From Confluentibacter citreus (lineage in GTDB: Bacteria; Bacteroidota; Bacteroidia; Flavobacteriales; Flavobacteriaceae): a stretch of DNA of 64,000 nucleotides. Positions 25,485-32,653 of the stretch are shown in pieces (position 1 is the first letter of the stretch; each line of letters opens with the position of its first letter). The notes beneath the pieces were generated by a model that made no database searches, was not told where the DNA came from, and was given only the letters and a program-made list of their open reading frames with translations. Position numbers and translations under genes: made by a program. The stretch is taken from positions 124,001 to 188,000 of the forward strand of contig NZ_NIXN01000003.1 in NCBI RefSeq assembly GCF_002807055.1, read 5' to 3'.

Positions 25485-26951
25485 CTATCTAATCCAAGTT
25501 GAAAACCAAGCGTCTCTTGGATTGGAATTTTTTCTTCCAGTGCCCAAATCCGCAAACCAATGTACACCATTAGTATAATTAACTGAATGGTACATTCTTG
25601 GCCATCCCACCGCAGCACCAGCACAACAATAAGCCCAAAGCCAAGAACCAGAATTTACTACAAACGTAGAAGAAGCACCATTCGCCCAAGTTGAGGCCCC
25701 ATTAACATCTGTAGCGGTGCTACGCAATGCGCCTATAGCCAAGGGAGAGGTAGACGTTGTTTTGTGGGCATAAGAAATGGACGAATTTCCTGCTCGTAAT
25801 TGAACATCTGTAGATAATTTAGCCATTTCAATAACATGAGCTTTGGGCAAATACCCCAAAACATCTGGAGATGTAAGCGTGTTAGATTCTGGTGCCGCAG
25901 TTGTGCCTGCCCCAACATTTAATAACATCCAGCCACCACCATCTGTGGTCATATCTGCGTAAATTTGAAAAGGCATCCCATCATTGATATTTGAATTTTT
26001 AATATAATAAATACCATCAACTGATGACTCATGGTCTGCTTTTATTTGTTTGGCACTTATGCCAGCTGTCTCGGGGGTTAAACCATCTAAATTAGATAAA
26101 ATAATTTTTCCATTCACAGATAATCCTACACTAGAAGCCAAAGCTCCGTATTGATTAACTTGTTCGTTAGCGTTAATTGAAAGGCGTCCATTATTATTTA
26201 TTGTAGGAACATATGTCTGAGATAAAACAGTAATTTCATCAATACTACCTGATCTTATATAAATATCCATTCTGTCAAAACTAGGCGAAAATCCTAATAT
26301 CGATGCTGATGGACTCATTGGATTTAAATAATTAAATTTTGACAAATCGGGGTTTATCCACATCTCCGTTTTATTCAAATTATAATCTATTCTAACAACA
26401 ACAAAATTTTGTGCACTTAATCTTGATGTGGAAGAACTATTATTCGTAAGAGAATAAATAGACATAAAAGAACCACCTCCAGCGCCAATCATACCCGTAT
26501 AGGTTGTTCCATCATAAAGTCTAATTTGAGGAGTACCTCCACCTCCAGATGCTTCAAAAACCGATATAAATTGAAAATAAACAACTCCTTCGCTTTGTAA
26601 GGGTATTGATCTTCTTAAAGCCGCAATCTGATTGCAAGATCCATAACACGAAAAATCAAATTCAGCTTTAAGACCAGTTGTTGTTAATCCAGGATAAGTA
26701 AATCCAGTTGTAGACGTTTTTAAGTATCTATCCATATAAGCTTTCGTCCAAGGATTTGTCCAACCTGCACCACCATTAGCATTTAGTAATGAAGAACCAC
26801 TGGTATAATTAAAACCTTCATATGCTATAAGATTAAAACCTGATGGGATTGTTTGCGCATTTCCTGAAAAAAAGACACCCACGAAAACCATACATAATAA
26901 GCGAAACCTATTTGAAATTTTGTTTAAAAGAATCCTGTTAAATATATACAT
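25485..26951 (-). CDS. Secreted protein with C-terminal fibrinogen-like domain
   Basis: A 488-aa predicted surface or secreted protein. An N-terminal signal (about 15-33, ending GNAQ) is followed by a beta-sandwich region resembling LamG/concanavalin-type lectin folds (about 35-245). The C-terminal part resembles a fibrinogen-related domain: SSVDGIYYIKN, then MPFQIYADMTTDGGGWMLLN, a close match to the CDMxTDGGGW signature, though the Cys is replaced by Tyr. FRED-type domains bind sugars or acetylated groups. It is the last of four co-oriented genes, 27 bp after the tail-fibre-like gene. No T9SS sorting domain is visible, so export past the outer membrane is unclear. Confidence 0.8.
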   Translation of the reverse strand: MYIFNRILLNKISNRFRLLCMVFVGVFFSGNAQTIPSGFNLIAYEGFNYTSGSSLLNANGGAGWTNPWTKAYMDRYLKTSTTGFTYPGLTTTGLKAEFDFSCYGSCNQIAALRRSIPLQSEGVVYFQFISVFEASGGGGTPQIRLYDGTTYTGMIGAGGGSFMSIYSLTNNSSSTSRLSAQNFVVVRIDYNLNKTEMWINPDLSKFNYLNPMSPSASILGFSPSFDRMDIYIRSGSIDEITVLSQTYVPTINNNGRLSINANEQVNQYGALASSVGLSVNGKIILSNLDGLTPETAGISAKQIKADHESSVDGIYYIKNSNINDGMPFQIYADMTTDGGGWMLLNVGAGTTAAPESNTLTSPDVLGYLPKAHVIEMAKLSTDVQLRAGNSSISYAHKTTSTSPLAIGALRSTATDVNGASTWANGASSTFVVNSGSWLWAYCCAGAAVGWPRMYHSVNYTNGVHWFADLGTGRKNSNPRDAWFSTWIR

Positions 26952-26978
26952 CTAATTAACTTTTAAAATATGGGTTAT

Positions 26979-28484
26979 TTAATGATAAAAATCCATTTGA
27001 ATTCTATCTCCAGTTGTTAAAACATACCCTCCATTACTTACTGGGATGTAAGTTAATGTCGTTCCAATGACACTATAAGCCGCATTACTTATTCTAATTC
27101 CATTGACATACATTTTCACCTTACTATTCAAAGAAGGCGTTTGTGTTAAAGTAAAACTTGTTTGTGAAGCTGTTGCTAAAAACTCATCCACAACTTCTGT
27201 AACCGGCGTGGCCGTATTTACAGCATTATTCACAAATTCTGTTGTTGCAATTTGGGTTGTATTTGTTCCATCGGTTGCTGTAGGTGCCAATGGTGTCCCG
27301 GTAAATGTTGGAGATTCTAAATCAGCTTTCCCTATTTCTATTTCATTGATTGCATCTACTAGACTTGACTTGTCAATGGTTGTTAAATTAGTTAAATCGC
27401 CTATATTTGCTGTATTAGTAGCAATGCCGGAGATTTCCTGATCGCCAGTATTGGTACCTGTTATTGCCTCCAATTTTGTTTTCTCAGCGGTTGTATAATC
27501 TTCTGTCGACAAGGCTTTACCTAATACCTTATCCACTTTTAGATCTAAAACGGTTTGTGTGGCTGTTGAAACTGGTTTGTTGACATCTGATGTATTATCT
27601 ACATTACCCAATCCCACCATACCTTTATCAATTCCTGAAACGGTTCCGGTAAATGTTGGGGAATTCAAGTCGGCCTTTAAATTTAATGCAGTTTGTGCCG
27701 CAATTTCATTAGCATCTACATCCGATTGAATCGTAGCTATGGCTACTGAAGCTGCCGCTTGGTTAGCATCAACATCCAGCTGAAGGTTATCTATATTGGC
27801 TTGAAGTATCGTGTCCGCTAAAATACTAGCAGCTTCGTTATTATCAACGTCCGTTTGTACTGCAGCTATGGCTGAGGTAATTGACGCTTCGCTTGCATCG
27901 ATATCTGCTTGAACATTATCAATACTGGCCTGAAGTGCTATGTCTGCTAAAATACTAGCCGCTTCGTTGGTGTTAACATCAGCTTGAATTACGGATTCAG
28001 CATTTGTGGCTCTTGTAATCTCAGCTAAAATACTGGCCGAGTTATCTAAAATGGCTTGTGCATCTTGACCAAGGGCAGGTTGCGGCATAAATGTTAATTC
28101 TTGCTCACTTAAAGGAGTGAAATTGCTACCTGTTCCAGAAAAATCAATGTCTACTTTTAATTTTTTTGAGAAACCACCCCATACAATATCTCCAAAATAT
28201 GAAGAACCTATTCTTGTTCCATGACCTATAAGCAAATTTATCATGCCATAAGCATCGGTTTTTGTTTGATGATACTCTTGGTACTCCGAGTTATTGGAAT
28301 CATTAATAATAGTAAACCTAACAACAACAATTCTATTTGCCAAAATACTAGTTTGTGCATTTGCCCCAGGTAGTTCTTTTTCATTTGGGTTCAAAATGAC
28401 TGCTTGATAACTAATTCCTGGTGTTTGTGAAAAACCCTGTAAACTAGCAACAATCAATAAAAGTAAGAGTATTATTTTTTTCAT
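26979..28484 (-). CDS. Phage-tail-fibre-like secreted protein
   Basis: A 501-aa protein with a signal peptide (residues 1-19, ending GFSQ). The N-terminal globular part (about 25-135) has ISYQAVILNPNEKELPGANA, a block common in flavobacterial surface proteins. A long Ala/Asp-rich repeat region (about 140-270) repeats EAASILADxxLQAxIDNxQxDxDA and looks coiled. Tail-fibre modules follow: KADLNSPTFTGTVSGIDKG, then MVGLGNVDNTSDVNKPVST, and a second KADLESPTFTGTPLAPTA. The C-terminal head has VKMYVNGIRISNAAYSV. VGLGNVDNTSDxNKP is a hallmark of caudoviral tail fibres. It is likely an elongated trimeric surface fibre; function unproven. Confidence 0.8.
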   Translation of the reverse strand: MKKIILLLLLIVASLQGFSQTPGISYQAVILNPNEKELPGANAQTSILANRIVVVRFTIINDSNNSEYQEYHQTKTDAYGMINLLIGHGTRIGSSYFGDIVWGGFSKKLKVDIDFSGTGSNFTPLSEQELTFMPQPALGQDAQAILDNSASILAEITRATNAESVIQADVNTNEAASILADIALQASIDNVQADIDASEASITSAIAAVQTDVDNNEAASILADTILQANIDNLQLDVDANQAAASVAIATIQSDVDANEIAAQTALNLKADLNSPTFTGTVSGIDKGMVGLGNVDNTSDVNKPVSTATQTVLDLKVDKVLGKALSTEDYTTAEKTKLEAITGTNTGDQEISGIATNTANIGDLTNLTTIDKSSLVDAINEIEIGKADLESPTFTGTPLAPTATDGTNTTQIATTEFVNNAVNTATPVTEVVDEFLATASQTSFTLTQTPSLNSKVKMYVNGIRISNAAYSVIGTTLTYIPVSNGGYVLTTGDRIQMDFYH

Positions 28485-28566
28485 AAGATTAGGGGTTAGA
28501 GGATTGCTTTATTTTTGTAGATTATGATTTTCGGTTTCTATGGCTGTTGAGTAAATGATTAATAAA

Positions 28567-29205
28567 CTAGTCTTTGAAAAGTTCTATGAATACTCCAAAA
28601 CTGATGTTATGGCTTTCAATCCTTAAAGATTCATAATCACTATTACTGGATTGATTTAAACTTTTTCCATAAATATATTGCACATAAAAAGCCAATTCGC
28701 TGGAAACTGGGTGCAAGAAACCTGCCCCTGCTTTAAAACTGAACATGGCATTTTTGAAATCATCTTCATTTTTAAGGTTAATTAAGTTATTATTTAAGCT
28801 CTGGGTACCTTGAAGTAAAAATCCAGTAGAAAATATCCCTTTTAGATAAAATTCTGTTTTGTTAATAGCAAATAAACTATAATCCAAACCAGCATTAAGT
28901 TCTAAATAGTTAACATTCCATTCCATGATGCCTTCCAGAGTACCGTCGCTTCCTATGGCTCCATACCCAGAATAACCAATTCCAAAAGAGCCATTCAATC
29001 TTTCAATAGATGCAATACTACCCCGATATCCCAGAGTCATGAAATTATGGTTGGTAGCCTGCAAATTATCTAGTGTTCCGCCTTGAGAATTCTTATAATC
29101 AAATGATGAAGACGTTTTACCTATTTCAAGGTATAACTGTTGTGCTGATGCTATAGTTGTTACCACAAAAAATAACAATAATTGTAGGGTTAGTTTAGTA
29201 TTCAT
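28567..29205 (-). CDS. Small outer-membrane beta-barrel-like protein
   Basis: A 212-aa protein with signal peptide 1-21 (ending ASAQ). The mature part alternates polar and hydrophobic residues in strands (NFMTLGYRG, FGIGYSGYG, YLELNAGLDYSL, FSFKAGAGFLHPV, ISFGVFIELF) and fits an 8-to-10-stranded barrel of the OmpA/OMP_b-brl type. There is no OmpA peptidoglycan domain. It lies between the T9SS-sorted protein and the tail-fibre-like gene in one operon and could anchor the fibre, which is inference. Confidence 0.75.
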   Translation of the reverse strand: MNTKLTLQLLLFFVVTTIASAQQLYLEIGKTSSSFDYKNSQGGTLDNLQATNHNFMTLGYRGSIASIERLNGSFGIGYSGYGAIGSDGTLEGIMEWNVNYLELNAGLDYSLFAINKTEFYLKGIFSTGFLLQGTQSLNNNLINLKNEDDFKNAMFSFKAGAGFLHPVSSELAFYVQYIYGKSLNQSSNSDYESLRIESHNISFGVFIELFKD

Positions 29206-29252
29206 ATTATTGGTGTTGATTTAAAGTATGTTTCTAACTATTTACAGAAGTT

Positions 29253-29753
29253 CTATTTTTTTATGATTTTGGAAATGAACTGTTTGCGATTAGCAATGGT
29301 CTTAAAAATGTATTCTCCAGATGACAACCAACCTAATATTATATCTATTTGTTGATCAGACTTATAACTTTTTGAATACACTTGAGCTCCCAAAATATTA
29401 TATACCGATATATGAATGTCATCTTTAATGTCTTCATTAAAAACTAATGAGATCTGTTCCTCAAAAGGATTCGGATATACGCTTAGCTGTAGATTTAAGG
29501 GTATATTTTTTTCCATAATTTTAGATAATACGTCGGGCTGAATAAAACCTTGACGGAAGATATAATCCCCATCACCAATTGTACCTATAACACTTGACTG
29601 TCCAATACTTTGCTGAATTACATAAATATTACCTTCATTAGCTATTTCTTCTGAAGCTCCTGAAGCTCCAGTAGTTGATCGGACTAAATTTGATTGTGAC
29701 GAAACTTGATGCTGAAAAGCACAGCAAAAGCACACTAGGAGTGATAATTTCAT
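29253..29753 (-). CDS. T9SS type A sorting-domain protein, operon leader
   Basis: A 166-aa secreted protein. I place the start at the ATG at 29753 (MKLSLLVCFCCAFQHQVSSQ), which gives the signal peptide and fits the promoter; an earlier ATG would add 13 polar residues. The mature region has NEGNIYVIQQSIGQSSVIGT and FRQGFIQPDV, a short block often seen in flavobacterial proteins. The C-terminal type IX secretion sorting domain (about 95-166) has LSVYPNPFEEQISLVF, then SVYNILGAQVYSK and LSSGEYIFKTI. It is therefore predicted to reach the cell surface through the T9SS. It is the first gene of the surface operon. Confidence 0.87.
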   Translation of the reverse strand: MKLSLLVCFCCAFQHQVSSQSNLVRSTTGASGASEEIANEGNIYVIQQSIGQSSVIGTIGDGDYIFRQGFIQPDVLSKIMEKNIPLNLQLSVYPNPFEEQISLVFNEDIKDDIHISVYNILGAQVYSKSYKSDQQIDIILGWLSSGEYIFKTIANRKQFISKIIKK

Positions 29754-29793
29754 AAGTAGGTTTTGATGATTAGTTAGGGACACATTTTTCAAT

Positions 29794-29801
29794 CAAACAT
29801 A
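29794..29801 (-). promoter_or_regulatory. TAnnTTTG promoter box for the surface operon
   Basis: TATGTTTG on the minus strand lies 40 nt upstream of the ATG at 29753, giving a leader of about 34 nt. The conserved GTAAAC/ATGCAT block and the 20-bp repeats lie directly upstream, where activator sites would be. Confidence 0.55.
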
Positions 29802-29816
29802 TTTCACTCTGCGAGT

Positions 29817-29949
29817 GTAAACATACCAATAAAAATGCATTTAAACGATAAAAACAAACATTTTATCGTTTTTTTAATTAAATCAGTAAGTATTTTAATT
29901 AATCAGTAAGATAAAAACCGTTTAAGTGCATAAAAATCCCAATTAGTCA
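29817..29949 (-). promoter_or_regulatory. Cis-module copy 2: ATGCAT block plus 20-bp direct repeats
   Basis: GTAAAC (29817-29822), ATAAAAATGCATTT (29829-29842), AATCAGTAA (29881-29889 and 29901-29909) and a weaker AATTAGTCA (29941-29949) are in phase on a 20-bp grid. The position at 29921 is degenerate. The module lies between the surface operon and the divergent AraC-type gene, so it could control both. Confidence 0.7.
29843..29876 (+). terminator. Hairpin with T run inside the regulatory region
   Basis: AAACGATAAAA (29843-29853) pairs with TTTTATCGTTT (29861-29871) around a 7-nt loop and is followed by T residues on the + strand. It would stop rightward read-through into the AraC-type gene, or it may be part of the operator. 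Copy 1 of the module lacks it. Confidence 0.55.
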
Positions 29950-30023
29950 TAAATTACATCCATTAAAAACTCTTTATTAATTTACTATTTTTACATACTA
30001 ACTAAAATACCACCCATTAAAAA

Positions 30024-31205
30024 TTGATAGAATCATTTTTATTTTTGTTCACTAGCATCGTTGGCATTGTTACTATTGCTTTAATGATAACTTCTTATAA
30101 ATCCAACCCTTTTTACAATGTCTTTTTATTGTTAATCATTGTAATAGTATCTTTTCGCTTTTTCATTCATGGGAGTTATGAATTGGGCATACAGACCTTT
30201 TTAGAACCAAAAAAAGGCCCTCCATCCATACTGTATTTAATTCTTATTCCATGCTTTTTTTTATATTACAAAAGTCTAGTGCGTCAAAAAAAGGCATACA
30301 GTCCCAAAGATCTAAAGCATTTTATTTTTATTATATTCCTGTATGTCATTAATACCGATACAACATTAAAGGAAAGTTTTCTATTTCATTATGGATCCAT
30401 CACCAATTTTATTTTAATAGGAGTATTTATACTGTTCTACCTAGTATTAATATTTAGATTATTAAGTAATAACATTTGGTTTAAAAAAGATATCCCCATA
30501 AGTGATATCCATTTTAGTTTGATTAAAAACTGGTCCATCTATTTATTTACTCTCAATGTATTGGGGTCTATAGCGTTATTGGCTTCCATTTATAGAGAGG
30601 TCAATTCTGAATCTATGATTTCCGGAAAATCAATGGCTCCTTTTATATTGGTTTTTTGGTTATTTATCTTTTTTAAAATCTTAATCTCTCCTGAAATATT
30701 ATACGGATTACCTATCCTTAACAAAAAACTTCTCAAGTTTACGCCTCCTATATTAGATACGGAGCAAAATTTAGAATCTACAAACAAAAACTGGATATTA
30801 GAACCTGAGTCAAAACAGAATCATCAAGATTTAAAATTACAAGAAAAAATCAGGTCCAATATTTCTGGATATATAAATGAAATTGAAAAATTGAGTCATG
30901 AAGAATGTATCTTTAGAAATCCCAAAGCTTCTTTTACCGATATTGCCAATAAATTAGGCGTACCAACAAGCCATATTGTGTATTTATTTAAATACCACTC
31001 AAGCATCTCTTTTTCGGAATTCCGTATGCATTCTAGAATAAAAGATAGTCTTAATTTAATCGACCAAGGTTATTTAAAAACCAATACTCTGGAGTCTTTA
31101 GCCTACAAAACAGGATTCGCCTCTTACAACCCATTTTTTAGTGCTTTTAAAAAAGTAACCACTTATTCACCACAAGACTATTTAAAGTTTAAAAAACAGT
31201 CTTAG
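30024..31205 (+). CDS. Membrane-bound AraC-family transcriptional regulator
   Basis: A 393-aa protein with about seven hydrophobic helices in the first 225 residues (for example FLFLFTSIVGIVTIALM, NVFLLLIIVIVSFRFFI, FILIGVFILFYLVLIF) and a C-terminal AraC-type double helix-turn-helix (about 285-390). The latter includes FTDIANKLGVPTSHIVYLF and TLESLAYKTGFASYNPFFSA then FKKVTTYSPQDYL. It thus senses a signal at the membrane and binds DNA while anchored. The start is TTG (30024), since the first ATG would cut into TM1. It is divergent from the surface operon and is the natural candidate to bind the 20-bp repeats. That link is inference. Confidence 0.88.
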   Translation: MIESFLFLFTSIVGIVTIALMITSYKSNPFYNVFLLLIIVIVSFRFFIHGSYELGIQTFLEPKKGPPSILYLILIPCFFLYYKSLVRQKKAYSPKDLKHFIFIIFLYVINTDTTLKESFLFHYGSITNFILIGVFILFYLVLIFRLLSNNIWFKKDIPISDIHFSLIKNWSIYLFTLNVLGSIALLASIYREVNSESMISGKSMAPFILVFWLFIFFKILISPEILYGLPILNKKLLKFTPPILDTEQNLESTNKNWILEPESKQNHQDLKLQEKIRSNISGYINEIEKLSHEECIFRNPKASFTDIANKLGVPTSHIVYLFKYHSSISFSEFRMHSRIKDSLNLIDQGYLKTNTLESLAYKTGFASYNPFFSAFKKVTTYSPQDYLKFKKQS

Positions 31206-31207
31206 TT

Positions 31208-32173
31208 TTAAAATGTGATATGCGTATATTTTTTTTGAACCTCCAATTTATGAGATTCTAGTTTTTTAAGAAATTCTTGATGTGCCTCTGATTTCTGATG
31301 GAACGGTTTGTGCAGTAATCCTTTTTGAATGGTATCAATAACATCCATTGTTTTAAAGGCTTCCGCTAAAATCCAAACTTGTTGAAACTTTTCCCAAATA
31401 TAATTGATGGCCGTTTGATTTGGATGCAACATATCTTCAGCATAAAAACGGTAATCACGAAGTTCGTCCATTATAATTTCGTAAGATGGAAAATAAACCA
31501 ATTGATAATTGCCTGTTAATAATTGATTTTTAATAACTTGATGAATAGCCGTGATTAAATGTGACTTGCTTTGTGTGTTTTCAACAAACCCATCTTTAAT
31601 ATGACGCACAGGCGAAACCGTAAAAATGATGGATGCTTTGGAATTTACCGCATGTATTAAACCTACAATGGTTTCCAGCGACTTCGTAATATCATCAACC
31701 GACAATAATTCTTTCACAAACTGTTTTTGGGCCACTTTATGGCAATTGGCTACCACAGTATTGGTTTCAACAAAACGATACACCCACGATGTTCCTAAGG
31801 TGATGATGATATGTGTTGATTCGTTGATTTGTTGATTTGTGGAATCGAGTAATTCGTTTAAAGAATTTAAAAAGGTTTCCTTATTTGGATTTGATAATTC
31901 GGAATGCACTTCAAAGCAATGCCACAAATCATTATTAAAAAAAATATCGTTTTCCGTGAAATAATGTTGATTTAAACTTCTTTGAACAATCTTTGCCAAC
32001 GAAACTGGATTGAAAATAATTCCAAACGGATTTTGAAGGTTTTGAAACTTGAAATACGATAACTTCTCGCCTATATTTTCAACAAAACAAGACCCTAATA
32101 AAAGAACATTAGAATGATAGTCTATGAGATTTTCAGACTGCTTTGTTAATGGTATTTGGGTTTGGAGTTTCAT
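31208..32173 (-). CDS. GSCFA-domain protein
   Basis: A 321-aa member of the GSCFA family, related to SGNH/GDSL hydrolases. LLLGSCFVENIGEKLSYF near residues 27-44 is the family block I with the presumed nucleophile Ser. ITLGTSWVYRF and FTVSPVRHI are further blocks, and MLHPNQTAINYIW near 230 holds the His region. The ATG at 32173 is used; a start 12 bp earlier lies in a repeat. Substrate unknown, cytoplasmic. In related genomes I recall it directly after alaS; here a roughly 470-bp element separates them. Confidence 0.88.
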   Translation of the reverse strand: MKLQTQIPLTKQSENLIDYHSNVLLLGSCFVENIGEKLSYFKFQNLQNPFGIIFNPVSLAKIVQRSLNQHYFTENDIFFNNDLWHCFEVHSELSNPNKETFLNSLNELLDSTNQQINESTHIIITLGTSWVYRFVETNTVVANCHKVAQKQFVKELLSVDDITKSLETIVGLIHAVNSKASIIFTVSPVRHIKDGFVENTQSKSHLITAIHQVIKNQLLTGNYQLVYFPSYEIIMDELRDYRFYAEDMLHPNQTAINYIWEKFQQVWILAEAFKTMDVIDTIQKGLLHKPFHQKSEAHQEFLKKLESHKLEVQKKYTHITF

Positions 32174-32178
32174 CTTAT

Positions 32179-32203
32179 CTCGCAAAGGCGCAGAGGCGCA
32201 AAG
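32179..32203 (+). repeat. Left inverted end of the GxxExxY element
   Basis: CTCGCAAAGGCGCAGAGG then CGCAAAG. It is the inverted partner, with about three mismatches over 25 bp, of 32624-32648. It begins 6 bp upstream of the GSCFA ATG and so sits where that gene's ribosome-binding region would be. Confidence 0.7.
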
Positions 32204-32204
32204 T

Positions 32205-32581
32205 TTATAAATTGTTGACTATTCTTGTAATTCCAGTTTTAATTAATGGTTCATTAAAGTTAATCAATAAGCCTAATTTTAATCCCGTAATTTTCAAATA
32301 AGTTAAAACTTGTTTTGGATGAACTGCTGCTATTTGTTCAACGGATTTCACTTCAATTATAACCTTATTTTCAACAATTAAATCAGCTCTCAAACCAACA
32401 TCCATTTTGGTTTGATTCCAAATCACGGGCAATGGTTTTTATCTTTCGACTTTTAATCCACGTGCTATTAATTCGTAACATAAAATAGTCTCATAAACAG
32501 ACTCTAATAACCCAGGACCTAATTGAGTGTGAATTTTATAACTAATATCTACAATGATTTTGGATATTTCTTTTCAGACAT
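32205..32581 (-). pseudogene. GxxExxY-family gene, frameshifted and stopped
   Basis: On the minus strand from the ATG at 32581 the reading begins MSE, then loses a base in the run near 32571. In the shifted frame it continues as KEISKIIVDISYKIHTQLGP, then GLLESVYETILCYELIARGL, then KVER. A TAA at 32439-32441 interrupts it, where Gln (CAA) is expected. It resumes as KPLPVIWNQTKMDVGLRADL and runs to NEPLIKTGITRIVNNL. GPGLLESVYE is the GxxExxY signature, and the total (about 125 codons) is family length. One deletion plus one nonsense change make it a pseudogene. The family's function is unknown; VIWNQTKMDVGLRADLIVEN with VIIEVKS recalls a PD-(D/E)xK nuclease core. Confidence 0.85.
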
Positions 32582-32623
32582 AGGTAATAGTTTATTTTAT
32601 TCTCGCAAAGTTTTAAAATATTT

Positions 32624-32648
32624 CTTTGCGACTCTGCGTCTTTGCAAG
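32624..32648 (-). repeat. Right inverted end of the GxxExxY element
   Basis: Read on the minus strand it is CTTGCAAAGACGCAGAG then TCGCAAAG, matching 32179-32203 in opposite orientation. An extra inner TCTCGCAAAG at 32601-32610 can pair with CTTTGCGA here to form a hairpin. It ends 5 bp before the alaS stop codon. Confidence 0.7.
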
Positions 32649-32653
32649 CTATT

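Noticed and set aside
26979-28484. A prophage remnant, because of the tail-fibre words
   Set aside because: It has a signal peptide, lies in an operon with T9SS, barrel and fibrinogen-like genes, and no phage structural, replication or lysis gene is nearby.
32205-32432. A separate 75-aa gene for the C-terminal half of GxxExxY
   Set aside because: The same family continues upstream past a nonsense codon and a frameshift, so it is the tail of a pseudogene rather than an independent gene.
32179-32648. A CRISPR array, because of short repeated CGCAAAG words
   Set aside because: The copies are inverted and unequally spaced, with a gene between them; no regular spacers and no cas genes in the window.
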